64,000 nucleotides of DNA from Candidatus Gracilibacteria bacterium. Its GTDB lineage: Bacteria > Patescibacteriota > Gracilibacteria > BD1-5 > UBA2023. Positions 32,902 through 44,187 of the stretch are shown piece by piece (positions within the stretch are counted from its first letter, which is position 1; each line of letters begins with the position of its first letter). The notes beneath the pieces were generated by a model, which saw only the letters and a program-made list of their open reading frames with translations, searched no databases and had not been told where the DNA came from. The stretch covers positions 62,001-126,000 of the forward strand of contig JAQUAB010000003.1 of the NCBI GenBank assembly GCA_028687475.1, given 5' to 3'. The position numbers and the translations under genes were made by a program.

Positions 32902-32912
32902 TATTGAGATAA

Positions 32913-33530
32913 CTATTTCTTCGCTGGAGCCTTTTTTGCAACTGGAGTCTTAGTAACCTTTGGAGTTACTACTTTTGCTGGAGTAGCTTTCACTGAAGTC
33001 TTTTTTGCTACTGGTTTTTTGGTTGGAGTTTTGCGCGCAACAGGTTTCTTGACGGCAGGAGATTTTGGAGCTGGAACAATAACTTCAGTAATAACGGGAG
33101 TTACAACTTTTTTTGTGATAGATTTCTTGGCTGCAATCGGAGTCTTCTTGGCTACTGATTTTTTAGCTGGAGTTCTACGAACAGTAGGCTTCCGATTAGA
33201 AGGAGTTTTTGTTATTACTTTTGTAATAGGTCTTTTTACCACTACTAGTGTTTCATCCACTATGAGTTTCTTTTTAGGAGTAGATTTGGCCTCTTTTTTA
33301 GCAGAAATTCCTTTGACTTTCTTTGCTTGGATTTTTGCATTTTTCCTTGCCAGTTTTTCGAGTTTTTTCTTATCTTTACGAGCTCTCTTCTCGGCCTTCT
33401 TTTGAGCTTTAAGAAGAGTTTTAGCAGCCCTTTTTTCTTCTTTCATCTTTCTTTTGAGTTCTTTCTTCTGTGCCTTCTTTGAGAGAACTATTTCTTGTTC
33501 TTCAGAAGAATGTTTTTTATGTTTTGACAT
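32913..33530 (-). CDS. Histone H1-like Lys/Ala-rich basic protein
   Basis: A 205-aa, very basic protein. The first 75 residues are a Lys/Glu/Arg-rich probable coiled coil; the rest is Lys/Ala/Pro/Thr/Val-rich low-complexity repeats (PVAKKAPAKK, KPVARKTPTKKPVAKK). Composition resembles histone H1-like DNA-binding proteins. Stop is TAG. DNA binding is inferred from charge only. Confidence 0.75.
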   Translation of the reverse strand: MSKHKKHSSEEQEIVLSKKAQKKELKRKMKEEKRAAKTLLKAQKKAEKRARKDKKKLEKLARKNAKIQAKKVKGISAKKEAKSTPKKKLIVDETLVVVKRPITKVITKTPSNRKPTVRRTPAKKSVAKKTPIAAKKSITKKVVTPVITEVIVPAPKSPAVKKPVARKTPTKKPVAKKTSVKATPAKVVTPKVTKTPVAKKAPAKK

Positions 33531-33645
33531 AATGAGTAAATTAAGATACTGGGTATTGTATATATTTATAAAACCCTGTCAAATAAATACAGACAAGGGT
33601 ATTACAAAAATATATTGAATATTACTCTAATTATAGAATAATCAA

Positions 33646-34629
33646 TTATTCTATGGCAACTATCAATGAACGATATTGCATAGTTCACCACTTTCTCATC
33701 CATTCGAGATACGGATATACATGTCTTCCTGTATATGTATCCCACACCACGACATGCGTTGGTGAATCTTTTTTTCCGAGGTATCAGAGCAGGAGAAATG
33801 CATGCTCTCACGATAATCATTGTATCTCTTTTCCACTTGGAGTTTTCCATGAAAGAATACGATCTTCGTGAGATCGACCACACGGATTAATAGCAGAAAT
33901 CGGAAGATTATTTACGATATATGTATCGACTTTTTTTACGATACCATCATCACTCGATGATGTCGTACACCAGTCTCACCAGAGAATCACTCGTTTATCA
34001 GATTCTATAGCATCAAAAAGTTTTATAAGACGTTTTCTGGGGATGATATTCTGTCCATCCATCATATTCCCTGTCTCTGTCACAAATCCGAGACTTGTCA
34101 GATATTTTGCAATTGGTTTTTCATAGATTCCATATCCTGTTTTCAGATACTGACTTCCCGTAATTGATCCAACGAATCCAACATCTGGATCTCACCAAAT
34201 ACCTTCGGACGAAAGAGGTTCTGGCATAACTCGCAACGAACGAAAAATATCATCTTCCGAGATATTAATATTGGTGAGACTTTTTATAGTCATCTGTGTT
34301 GCAGCAATCTCACACGAAAGTTTATATTTCTGAATCACAAACTGAAACTTCGAGGAAATATCGAATGTTGGAGTAGCACGAGATCCGAGCTGGAAAGACT
34401 GATAGAGCCGAAGAGAATCATCAAGAAGTGCTTGACGTTGGACACTCATACGACTAATAATTGGCTTTCCAGAATTCGTCTCAATATATTTCCCAATACT
34501 CATAATCTGACTGAGATGACGCGTAAAAGTTGTATAATCCTCCGTCAGCATGAAGCGAGAATTACTCGCAAAAACTCAAACTGGTAAGAGAAAAATATAT
34601 ATCAATAAAAATGATTTTCGAAACAACAT
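33646..34629 (-). CDS. Secreted C39-like cysteine peptidase
   Basis: A 327-aa exported protein: signal peptide MLFRKSFLLIYIFLLPVGVF, a helical region, then a peptidase C39-like papain-type fold with the nucleophile in KLSCEIAATQM, a later GEHAFLLLGYLG His motif and VVWDTYTGRHVYPYLEW. The order Cys then His and the DP.VGFVG segment fit Peptidase_C39_2. Several TGA codons, including the Gly of LLLGYL, require code 25; the signal peptide also contains one. Confidence 0.78.
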
Positions 34630-34696
34630 TTGAAAAGAAAAGAAGGAGTATCTTGAGTATACGAATTACTGAATTTTTCCAAATATTTCTCATAAT

Positions 34697-36511
34697 TTAG
34701 AATCCACTTTGAAGCTTCAACATTCTCGCATAGACTCAATTGTTTGCAATCAATTCATCATGTTTGCCTTGTTCCGATATTCGACCGTGTTCGAGCACGA
34801 GAATCATATCCGACTCTCGCACCGTCTGCAATCGATGAGCAATGATGAGTACCGTTCTTCACTCGAAAAGTGTATGGAATGCCTGAGAAATTTTCTCCTC
34901 AGAAAAACTATCAAGCGCACTTGTTGGTTCGTCCAAGAAGATAAGTTGAGGGTTTTTGAGAAATATTTTCGCGATTGCAAGTCGTTGTTTTTGTCCTCCA
35001 GAAAGCTTCACTCCACGTTCACCGATCTCGGTCTCAAGTCCTTCGGGAAGACTGAATACAAAATCTGCCTGTGCATCCTGAAGTGCCCGCATGAGTCGTT
35101 GGTCAAGTTCTTTTTCTCTTTTGTCATCCTCAGCCTTAGCCGAGGATCTCTTTGTATTTTTGGAAAGGGATTCTCTTTCAGAGAATGACAAACCAGAAAC
35201 ACCTGAAACCCCAGACATAAGATTCTCACGAATCGTGCCGTCGAAAATCTGAGGATCCTGCGTCAGATATCCGATATTCGGATAAAATGTAGAGAGATTC
35301 ACCGTCGAAAGATCAAAACCATCCACCGAAACAATACCTTTCTGTGCAGAGAGAAAGCCTGATGCAAGCTTCATAACAGTGGTTTTTCATCCACCCGATG
35401 GACCAACCAATGCATACTTTTTTCCTGCTTCGAAAACGTATGAAAAATCCTTCAAAATCAGTTTCCCTGGAACGTATGCGAAGTTGATATTCTGGAAAAT
35501 AATTTCTCATTTCTGATATTCAAAATTATCACCAGAAAAAAGATTTTTGGTTTTCGGAGCATTCTCAATCTTATCCCATAATTGTTCGATACTCACCATC
35601 TGATCCGAGAGATTCATATAGTGTTCGGTCATATCGAAGAAAAGCCCATTCAAAGTCGCAACAAGAGAAGCAAGGAGAATCAGATGCGGAAGTGTCACTC
35701 ATCCATCGAGATATTGATGTCCGAGAATCCAATAGAGTGCAATCAGAATCACAAAAGAAAGAACACGCGAACCCTGGAACATCAGCATCTGGATTCCCAT
35801 TTGTTTCCGGAAAGCCTTCCAATAATTCATATTATATTCATCGAGTACTGCAAGATTTTTCTCGAAGCTGAGATTCTGCGTAATTTCGAGTCGAGACTGA
35901 ATAGCACGGATAAAACCTCGATCATATTCCATAGTTGACTTCGCGCGTTCGACTTTATAGATTCGCAGACGCTTATTCAGAAAATAAATAACAATTCCCC
36001 CGATTGTAATCGTCACAGAAGCAGCAAGTACCATGATTCATGATTGACGAGCAAGGAGAATGATCGTCGGAATCGCGATAATCAGAAGTCGAGAGAATTC
36101 CTGGAATGATGTCTTCAATGCCTCAGCCCATGCTTGTCCTCACTTATCAATGATAGAAAACAGACGACTGGAACCAATCGTTTCGGCGTAGTTATTATCG
36201 AGCTCACAGACCATCCGCACATAGCGACGATGGATAAATCTCCATACCTTCTGACGCATTCATGGAATCCCAGTATGCCGCATCAGAAAAACAAATATAT
36301 AGTACAATACGAGTGTGATTCCAAATCCACATACGAGTTGTTCAAAAGCAGCTACATTTCGTGCCATCAACAAAGAAGAAATCGTAGACAAAAGATAACT
36401 GATGACAAATGTTCAGAAAAAAGTGAATATCACTATTCGTATTGCAAAAAGGAATACGTCCATTTTTGCCTCAGCATATGGGAGAAAGAAAAGTTTGAGT
36501 CGAGATTTCAT
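34697..36511 (-). CDS. ABC exporter, fused membrane and ATPase domains (1)
   Basis: A 604-aa half-exporter: six membrane segments, then an ATPase domain with Walker A GPSGGGKTT, Q-loop [17 protein letters not shown], signature KLSGGQKQR, Walker [13 protein letters not shown] and H-loop AHRL. Between TIRENLMSG and the helical subdomain lie about 30 residues made by a palindromic repeat (35120-35192). The gene is 24 bp downstream of a second exporter of the same type, so a heterodimer is likely. The substrate is unknown. Confidence 0.92.
35120..35192. repeat. Palindromic element inserted in frame in ABC exporter 1
   Basis: Ends are inverted (tttgtcatcctcag / ctctttcagagaatgacaaa) with an inner hairpin (cctcagccttagccgagg). 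Same tgtcat/atgaca ends as the ligA element. Translated as [10 protein letters not shown] and following residues. Confidence 0.8.
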
Positions 36512-36535
36512 ATAATGTATATTTTAAGTTCAGTT

Positions 36536-38368
36536 CTAAAATCCACTCTGAAGTTCCAGCATTCGATTATAGATTCCATTTTTTGCAACGAGTGATTCAT
36601 GATTCCCACGTTCCACCACTTTTCCCTGTTCGAGTACGATGATATCATCCGCTTTTTTCACCGTCTGGAGTCTATGAGCTACGATGATGACGGTACGATT
36701 CCGAAAGAGCTCATCGAGTGCGATAGTGATTTGTTCTTCACTGAATGAATCCAGTGCAGAAGTTGGTTCATCAAGGAGGATGATTTCAGGATTTTTGAGG
36801 AATATCTTCGCAATGGCAAGTCGCTGTTTCTGTCCTCCTGAGAGCCTCACGCCACGTTCTCCTATCTCCGTATCGAGTCATTTCTCGAGTTCGAAAACAA
36901 AATCACAATGAGCAAGCTTGAGTGCTTTTATGAGTTGTTTTTCCTGAAGCTCCTTTTGTAAAGGAGCTGTCTGAAGCAAAGCGGAAGACTGAGGATTTTG
37001 CTCTGTTGTTTCGGACACAAAATCTCCCCGCCCTTCGGGCACTCCTCTTTGCAAAGAGGGTAAGGCAGAAACAAGATTCTCTCTGATGGTCGCATCGAAG
37101 ACTCCAGGATCCTGAGTGAGATATCCGATGTGCGGGTAATAGGTCTTCAGTGCTGTCTCATCGAGACGATTCCCAAGCACAGAAATGTTTCCGGATTCTG
37201 GATGGAGATATCCAGCGATGAGCTTCATGAGCGTTGTTTTTCATCCTCCGCTCGCACCGACGAGTGCAATCTTCTTCCCGGATTCGAGTGAGAGTGAGAA
37301 ATCCTCGAACACTTTTGTCTCATTGTACCCATAGGAAACATTCCGGATTTCTATATTTTTTCCCGATGAAGAAAAAGTACTTCCAGAATCGTATCACTTG
37401 ATAGGAGCAAGGGAATCGAAAGTGGACCAAAGTTGTTCAATATAATCAAATTCACGTGTAAGTTTTCTGAAAGTATCATACGTCGTACGCATAGCAGTCT
37501 CAATCATGGTGACGATGAGAATATACGTCGAAAATGTCCAAAAAGTACTCGTATGATCAAAAATGGATTTCCCAACAAAAATATACACAGAGAGGCGTAT
37601 CAAGAAACTGATTCATCGAATTCCGATATACATCCCTCATACAGAATTATCGATGAGAAGATTATTTCTTTTTATATCATCCAGAAGAGAATAAATTCTT
37701 TTTTGTTCCTGATGGAATTCTTGATTCTGCATATACTCCATCTTGGACATAAAAACTCTGGCAAGAACACGAGAATACTCAGTCTCAGCCTCTCTTCGAC
37801 CATTACGTGCAGGAATAGTAAAGTGCTTATCAATATAATACGTAGAAATAAGTAATACAACCAATACTCAAACAATCCCAAAACTATAGAGAGGATTATA
37901 AAATCCAATACGAATAATTCCATATACACTAGCCACGAGAAGAGCCAGATCAGAGGCTAAAAATTCGTGAATAATATGCATCCAAGTATCTTTTCCTCTT
38001 TTATAAATAGAGATAAAACGTCCTGTCCCTATTCGTTCGGTTATATTCGGTTCTGATTGAATAAATCTCGGAAGATAAGTATTTGCTATGAAAGTATCAA
38101 TAGCAACATAAATATTCACCCAACCCCAATGAATGACTCGTATCTTAAAGGCAACATACAGAACCATGAATATACCATATGCAATCAGATAATTCTCAAA
38201 AAGATTCCAATTATTTGATTGGATTGCTGCACCAATTTTCTCAAAAAAATAGAGTGAACTAATAAGATATAGTCCGTCAAATATTCCTTCAGTACCACTC
38301 TGAATAAAAACCTTTCTTGCATAAAAAACTGGCTCAAGGAATCTCTTTATTTTTTCAGTAAAAGTCAT
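36536..38368 (-). CDS. ABC exporter, fused membrane and ATPase domains (2)
   Basis: A 610-aa paralogue of the preceding exporter: membrane domain, Walker A GASGGGKTT, Q-loop YLTQDPGVFDATIRENL, signature RLSGGQKQR, Walker [14 protein letters not shown]-loop AHRL. The same position after TIRENL holds a different repeat element of about 40 residues (36943-37066). TGA codons near 37865, 37634 and 37604 are Gly. Confidence 0.92.
36943..37066. repeat. Palindromic element inserted in frame in ABC exporter 2
   Basis: Contains gctccttttgtaaaggagc and ctctttgcaaagag hairpins. Its left half is nearly identical (about four mismatches in 57 bp) to the element inside hemW at 48686, but here it is translated from the opposite strand. 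Confidence 0.8.
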
Positions 38369-38415
38369 ATAGGGAAATTTTATTATTCGAGTATAAATAT
38401 TTCCTCTCAAATATC

Positions 38416-38447
38416 AAAAAACTCCATCCGTAAGAGATAGAGTTTTT
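38416..38447 (-). terminator. Terminator of topA
   Basis: Minus-strand stem aaaaactc/gagttttt extended by gatgg-type pairs, ending in T, 5 bp after the topA stop. Confidence 0.7.
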
Positions 38448-38451
38448 ATAA

Positions 38452-41004
38452 TTATTTTGTTTTCTTCTTTGTAGCTGGCTTCTTGGCTGCTGTTTTCTTA
38501 GCTGCAGCTTTTTTCTCCTTGAATGCATCTGGAATTTGTTCCGTGATCATTTCTTTCACCTCATCGAGTGTCAGAGCTTGGATTTCTTCTGCTTCCGTGA
38601 TTTTCTTCCCACCACGCTTGAGATAGACATTCGCTTTTCCGAACTTGATATACGGCCCATAACGACCGTTCTCGACGGAGATCTTCAGTTCTGGCCAGTT
38701 GTGGATATAGCGATTCGCTTCTTTATCGACCTTGGCAGCGATGAGTTTCTCCGCCTCTTCTGGAGTGATGTTCTCGAAATCGATCGCACGAGGGACGTTC
38801 ACATAGAGATTTTTCCACTTGAGAAACGGGCCGAATCGTCACTTCCCTTTCGTGTATGGTTCTCCATCATAGGTTCCGACTGGCGCGTTCTCAATCTTTT
38901 TCGCTTCGATAATCTCGACCGCACGGTCGAGATCAACCGAGTGAGCATCTTCCCCACGAGGGATAGAGATAAATTCCTCTCACCACTTCACATACGGCCC
39001 AAATCGCCCTTGTCCGATGATGACATTTTTCTCTTCGTATTGCCCGATTTCTTTCGGAAATGAGAACAACTTCAGTGCTTCTTCGAGAGTGATATCATCG
39101 ATAGACATCCCTGGAGCAAGATTCGCATAGCGAGGTTTCTCCTCTTCTGCGAGTTCATCAGGCGCGCCAATCTGCACTACAGGCCCAAATCGACTCATAC
39201 GAGCAAGAACTGTCCGTCCTGTTGCTTCATCTTTCCCGAGAATACGTTCTCCAGCAAAACGTCACTCCGTACCGAGTGCCTCCTCGATAGACTCATGGAA
39301 TGGATTATAGAAATCTTCAAGCATTTTTTTCCATTCGAGTTTTCATTCCGCAATCTGATCGAACTGACTCTCCACTTCTGCCGTGAATGTATACTGCATG
39401 AAGTTCGAGAATTCCTGTTCGAGATAATCCGTCACGATGAAGGCAATATCCGTCGGAAGAAGTTTCTTGGATTCGATGACAACATATCCGCGATCCTGAA
39501 TCGTCTGAATCGTCGCAGCATATGTCGATGGACGTCCGATACCTTCGCTTTCGAGTTTTTTCACGAGTGATGCTTCTGTGTATCGCGGAGGCGGGAGAGA
39601 GAATTTCTGATTCCCGACGAAATCCGTCGAAACCACGGTTTCTCACTTTTTTACAACTGGGAGTTTTTTTGACTCTGACTCCTCATCCTGCTCTTCATCC
39701 GTTCCTTCGATATAGAGCTTCATAAATCCGGGAAACTTGATCACCTCGCCCTTCACGATCCAATCCTCATCATGACCCGCCGGAGTGAAGTGATACGTCG
39801 TCGTCTCGATTTCTGCTTCTTTCATCTGACTGGCAACGGTACGCTCCCAGATAAGACGGTAGAGCTTCGCTTCCATAGCATCAAGTCCGATATTTTCTGG
39901 GGTCTTATCCATGTATGTCGGTCGGATAGCCTCATGCGCCTCTTGAGCATTCGCTTGCTTTGTTTTATATTTTCGGCCATTTGGCATCGCATATTCTGGA
40001 CCGAATTCCTTCTCGATAAATGCGCGGGCGGAACTGATGGCGAGATCAGAAAGGTTCACCGAATCGGTACGCATATAAGTAATATGTCCTTCCTGATAGA
40101 GTCGTTGTGCGATATCCATCGTTGTTTTCACACCATATCCGAGCTTACGAGAAGCCTCTTGCTGAAGCGTCGAAGTCGTGAATGGAGCTCCTGGTGTTCG
40201 AGTGGAAGCCTTCACTTCTGCATCTTGGAGAACGAAATTCTCTGCATGAGACAAAGTGAAAACGGTATTTCCTTTTTTGTCCTTCTCAGGCTTGGTGGAG
40301 GTAATATTGATACCGTGATCCTCGAAAAAGTGAAGTGCATCAGATTCCTGTTTGAATTTCTGATTTTTGCCGCCGATTTTTGCGAGTTCAATCATCATAG
40401 GAGTTGTGCCGCCGATTTTCGCAGCGATTTTCCATGATTCCTCAGGAACGAATGTTCGAATCTCACGTTCACGCTCCACAAGAAGCTTCACAGCAACCGA
40501 CTGAACACGACCAGCCGAGAGACCAGTACGGATTTTGCGCCAGAGAACCGGTGACACCTCGTATCATACAATACGATCCAAGATACGACGAGATTGTTGC
40601 GCATTCACGAGATTGATATCTATCTTCGATGGATGAGAAAAAGACTCAGCAATCGCGCTCTTGGTAATCTCATGATATGTCACTCGTGTTGCTTCCTCGG
40701 GCTTGATACCGAAAACATGAGCCAAATGCCAAGCAATAGCTTCTCCTTCACGATCCGGATCTGTTGCGAGGATGATATTTTCTGCATTTTTCGCGAATGC
40801 CTTCAGTTCAGCGACACGTTTCTTCTTGCTCGGAGAAACCTCATATTCAGGAATGAATCATCCTGCAATATCTACACCCATATTTTTCTCTGGAAGATCG
40901 CGGATATGTCCTATGGATGCCTCTACTCGGTAGTCGCTTCAGAGATATTCGGAGATTTTTCGGGCTTTCGCTGGAGACTCGACGATAACGAGATTTTTTG
41001 GCAT
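38452..41004 (-). CDS. topA: DNA topoisomerase I
   Basis: Relaxes negative supercoils. The 850-aa product has the Toprim domain (NLVIVESPAKARKI, ATDPDREGEAIAWHL), the active-site region GHITYMRTDS with the catalytic Tyr, and EGIGRPSTYA. The C-terminus replaces zinc fingers with several GRFGPYV/IK-type topoisomerase C-terminal repeats and a Lys/Ala-rich tail, a common CPR and cyanobacterial arrangement. TGA codons, such as in IVGYEVSP, are Gly. Confidence 0.95.
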
Positions 41005-41338
41005 ATTTGGAGTATTAACTTGTCTAAGAAGGTAATAAGTGTCAAGCGAAAGTCAAAAGATTTTTCAAAAAGATAGAAAAATTTTGTCTCAAGATATATG
41101 GAAAATCATATATTTTCTCTATTTTCCAAAACGCAAAAAAAGACCTATACATACAGGAATTGTGAGAGAAAATTTTGAGAAATCACTGACCAAAGAGATT
41201 ATCTCGATATAGCACGTGCAAAAACAAGAGGTTTGCTTTAACAAAAATATTCTATGAAGTTCGAGAAAAAATGCAAATGAATTTTGAAATATTCACATTT
41301 CCGATACAATTTCTCTATACATTTCTAAAAAATCCACT
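41005..41338. other. AT-rich intergenic region between topA and the lipoprotein gene
   Basis: No credible gene in 334 bp. It holds an A/T inverted repeat (atatatggaaaatcatatat near 41094) and a possible promoter for the lipoprotein gene (TTGAAA at about 41284, TACAAT at about 41305). Confidence 0.5.
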
Positions 41339-41632
41339 ATGCGAACCACTCTTTCTATTCTTGTTATTAGTAGTTTTTTTCTCACAGGATGTCTCCAGAA
41401 TAATCAGCCACCAACCGATGTCACACCTACACCACAAGAGAGCAACTCTGGAGTGAATATGACCAATTCTGGAACAACAGATACAAGTTCTGGGAAATTC
41501 GCTCCCGAAGATACCAAAGAAGTCGAGAAAGAAATCTCTATCGAAACGAGAGTCACTCAATCAGGATCAAAAGAAGTGGACAAAGCGATCGATGATAGTC
41601 TCAAAGCGATCGATAACATTATGGGAAATTAG
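41339..41632 (+). CDS. Small lipoprotein
   Basis: A 97-aa protein with a lipoprotein signal peptide: lipobox FLTGC, Cys18 as acylation site. The mature part is Thr/Ser/Asn/Glu-rich and probably disordered. The last 18 bp of the gene region are duplicated in tandem right after (41617-41654). No family recognised. Confidence 0.75.
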   Translation: MRTTLSILVISSFFLTGCLQNNQPPTDVTPTPQESNSGVNMTNSGTTDTSSGKFAPEDTKEVEKEISIETRVTQSGSKEVDKAIDDSLKAIDNIMGN

Positions 41633-41654
41633 TTCCACATGGGAAATTAGTTCC
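41617..41654 (+). repeat. 18-bp tandem duplication at the lipoprotein stop
   Basis: atgggaaattagttccac occurs twice in tandem, so the final codons and TAG of the lipoprotein gene are present in two copies. Confidence 0.8.
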
Positions 41655-41656
41655 AC

Positions 41657-41688
41657 AAAAAAACCTCCAATTGAATTGGAGGTTTTTA
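41657..41688. terminator. Bidirectional terminator, lipoprotein / repressor
   Basis: Perfect 12-bp stem aaacctccaatt/aattggaggttt with a 2-nt loop between the ends of two convergent genes. Confidence 0.85.
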
Positions 41689-41696
41689 GAGAGGTT

Positions 41697-41963
41697 TTAA
41701 CGAACCGTTTTGAGCAGTACTCGAATCTCATCGAAATCTGTCTCAGCCAGTGCTGTTTTTTTCTCACTCATGCGCTCAAAGGCACAGAGAATCTCTTCAT
41801 TGGCAGCCTGTCCCATAGCACTTCTGATAGCAGAAAGTTGCTGAACAATCTCCTTCACATTCGCTTCATCTTCGATCATCTGGATGACGCCACGAATCTG
41901 TCATTCGATGCGACGAAGGCGGTCTGATACGCGCTTCTTTTGTGATAAATCTTTGATTTTCAT
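41697..41963 (-). CDS. CsoR/RcnR/FrmR-family repressor
   Basis: An 88-aa all-helical DUF156 protein: RLRRIEGQIRGVIQMIEDE is the family core, with the Gly of RIEGQ coded by TGA. The usual sensor ligands (Cys near residue 36; His-x3-Cys near 61-65) are not in place; the only Cys lies in ILCAFERM. The inducer is therefore unclear. It is autogenously controlled in many relatives, and a G-tract operator-like site lies about 40 bp upstream. Confidence 0.88.
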
Positions 41964-42002
41964 AGTGTTTTTTGAATTCAGATATAGGAAAACTCAACTA
42001 GT

Positions 42003-42020
42003 TACATACGGGAGTATATA
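42003..42020. promoter_or_regulatory. Possible operator of the CsoR-type repressor
   Basis: tacatacgggagtatata: a G-tract with flanking inverted TAC/GTA, the general form of CsoR/RcnR operators, upstream of the repressor start. Assigned by pattern only. Confidence 0.35.
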
Positions 42021-42071
42021 CAAAAATGGGCTCTATGCAAGAAATAATTTGACTTTCTCGGAAAGAGCCTA

Positions 42072-42348
42072 TTCGTGAATATTTCGCGAGTCAAATGGCG
42101 GATCAAGGACAGCCTGAGGCTAGAGAGGGGGATTTGCGAGTCAAATGGCGGAGAGAGGGGGATTCGTTCCTTTCGGTACTTCGTACCTGCAGGAGACAGC
42201 TCGGAGTCGAAAACTCAATTCGATGAGTTTTCTTTCGCTTTCAGCGAACTCCTCTATTCGAATCCAATCTTTTCCTGTTATTTTGCTCTTGAAATACTCA
42301 CTTCGTGAATATTTCGCGAGACAAATGGCGGAGAGAGGGGGATTCGAA
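42072..42348. repeat. Partial duplications of the tRNA-Ser 3' end and flank
   Basis: The sequence gaatatttcgcgag + (t/a)caaatggcgga occurs at about 42078 and 42308, and caaatggcggagagagggggattcg at about 42140 and 42322. Only the last copy belongs to a full tRNA gene. The intervening 42160-42300 holds short inverted repeats but no gene I can support. Confidence 0.65.
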
Positions 42349-42413
42349 CCCCCGATACCTTGCGGTATACACGCTTTCCAAGCGTGCGCACTAGGCCACT
42401 ATGCGACCTCTCC
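42326..42413 (-). tRNA. tRNA-Ser (GGA)
   Basis: On the minus strand: acceptor GGAGAGG/CCTCTCC with encoded CCA, D-arm, anticodon stem-loop CACGC-TTGGAAA-GCGTG (anticodon GGA), a long variable arm typical of tRNA-Ser and T-arm GGTTCGAATCC. 88 nt. Confidence 0.93.
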
Positions 42414-42524
42414 ATATCGTACGGCCCGATTCTATAGAAAATATATACTTTTGCAAATTCGCGAGAATAAAATTTTCCTTTTTTCATTTTCTCTATATAC
42501 TTTTGCCGATAATTATTCACACCT

Positions 42525-43055
42525 ATGCAAGAACTTTTCGATACATTTTTTCGTTGACTCGGTATCGCAGTCACTTCAGTCTCTGTACAAGAAGAAGGAG
42601 ATGATATTTCTGTAAAAGTTGAGACTTCTGATTCTCCTCTCATCATCGGTATGCATGGGAAAAATCTCGAAGTATTCCAACACCTTCTCGGACGTATGGC
42701 AGAAAAGAAATTGAATCGTTTCATTCATCTTCACCTCGAAGTGAATGACTACATGAAATCCAAAGACGAGCGACTTTTCCGATTTCTCGACTCCAAGATC
42801 GCATTCGTAACAGAAACAGGGAAAACTTCTCGTATACCGAATCTGAATTCATACGAACGAAAAAAAGCGCATAACTATATCGCAGAAAAGGCAATCAACG
42901 GGCTCGAAACAAAAAGCGAAGGAGAATGAGCAGAGCGCGCACTTTTTCTCTCATATACTGGTGAACTCAAGAAAGTAGAAGTCAAAGACTCTGCTCCCAT
43001 ATCCAGAACTCCTCGTATTGGTAACGATCTTTCCGAAGATGGAATCGGAATCTAA
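42525..43055 (+). CDS. khpB: KhpB/Jag RNA-binding protein (KH plus R3H)
   Basis: A 176-aa protein: KH-like domain with GMHGKNLEVFQHLLGRM (GxxG-type loop), then an R3H-like domain (SYERKKAHNYIAEKAINGL, KSEGEGAERALFL). Family members bind sRNAs and mRNAs and affect cell-wall synthesis. TGA at 42555 and 42927 are Gly; the second lies in the SEGE(G) motif. It lacks the long N-terminal Jag domain. Confidence 0.85.
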
Positions 43056-43075
43056 TAACTTCAACTAGAATAACG

Positions 43076-44176
43076 ATGAGAAGAACGTTTATTATCATCA
43101 GAGCTTTCTTCTATATATTCCTCCTTTGTGGAGGTTTTTGGATTTTCTATCACTTCAATACGAATCAACTCTACGGAGAATACAGCAATCTCTGGGATTA
43201 TCGACGTCTGCATCCAGAATTTCAGAGTGATGAAAAAATTATTCGACTAATTGATGCTGGACACGATACAACATATGCTGATATGTTATGGATAAATCTT
43301 ATCCAATATATTGCTGACAATCTCCGTGATATGAGATTCACTGAGTTCACGACACCGCTTCTCGATACCATTGCGGAACTCCACCCACATTTTACACGGA
43401 GTTATACTCTAGCTCTTCTCCTATCACCATCACTCGATCCAGAGAGTGATTCATATGAGAAAAATCGGAAAATGGCAGAATATACACTTTCTCTCGGAGA
43501 ACGTTGAATCCAAGAGAACTGCGACCAAAAGAAGATACAACAAATCCAAAGTGGAGGAATCGCACTTATGCCATGGGAAAAACCAGAACTGCAGAATCCT
43601 TGTATTGATGGAAATATTCCATACTATGCTGCATATGTTGCAGATACTCTAGGAGAGAGAGAAAAGTCCTCAAATTATTATACCATTGCCAGTGCAAACA
43701 CAGATGCTCCTGAAGCATCTCGATTTCTCGCAGTGCTAGAACAAGGAAAATGAGGAAATAGACTTGATGCTGCACTGCAGTTTTTTTTCATCGCTTCATC
43801 GGGATATGATGAATCTCCTTATATTTGTCAACAAGAATCGGTGCAACTTCTGACTCTCATAAAAAGAAATACCATTCTCGACGAAAGTATCATACAAAAG
43901 CTCCAGGAAACAGAAAAACTCATCAAGGCTCCTGAAGACACGAACAATCCGCTCGCAAGAAGTACGACGAATTGTTATGATTCGATCAATCGTGGAATCA
44001 AACAAATGTATCTCGAATACATCACAGAGAAATCCAAGAACTTCCCCAATATAAAAGATGGTGTATCCCTCGTTCAAGAAAAAATCGTCCCTTCAATTCC
44101 AGTTCCTCTGACACACTCAGGATTCACCGTCAGACGTGAAACGGATGGCAGTTGGGAATATAGGACGAATTACTAG
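43076..44176 (+). CDS. Membrane-anchored TPR-like protein, unknown
   Basis: A 366-aa protein with an N-terminal membrane anchor (FIIIRAFFYIFLLCGGFWIFY) and an extracytoplasmic helical region with repeat-like spacing (ADMLWINLIQYIADN, TRSYTLALLLSPSLD, ASRFLAVLEQGK), possibly degenerate TPRs. Two TGA codons are Gly. It ends 11 bp before an IscA-like gene, so the two may be co-transcribed. Confidence 0.6.
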
Positions 44177-44187
44177 ATTATTTCCTT

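Noticed and set aside
33019-33405. Plus-strand ORF of 128 codons opposite the Lys/Ala-rich gene
   Set aside because: It is the antisense of low-complexity AAR/GCN codons; the minus strand has the start, stop and typical composition.
42026-42393. Long plus-strand ORF upstream of and across tRNA-Ser
   Set aside because: It is open only through tRNA antisense and its duplicated fragments (giving REGDSNPR-like text), a known artefact.
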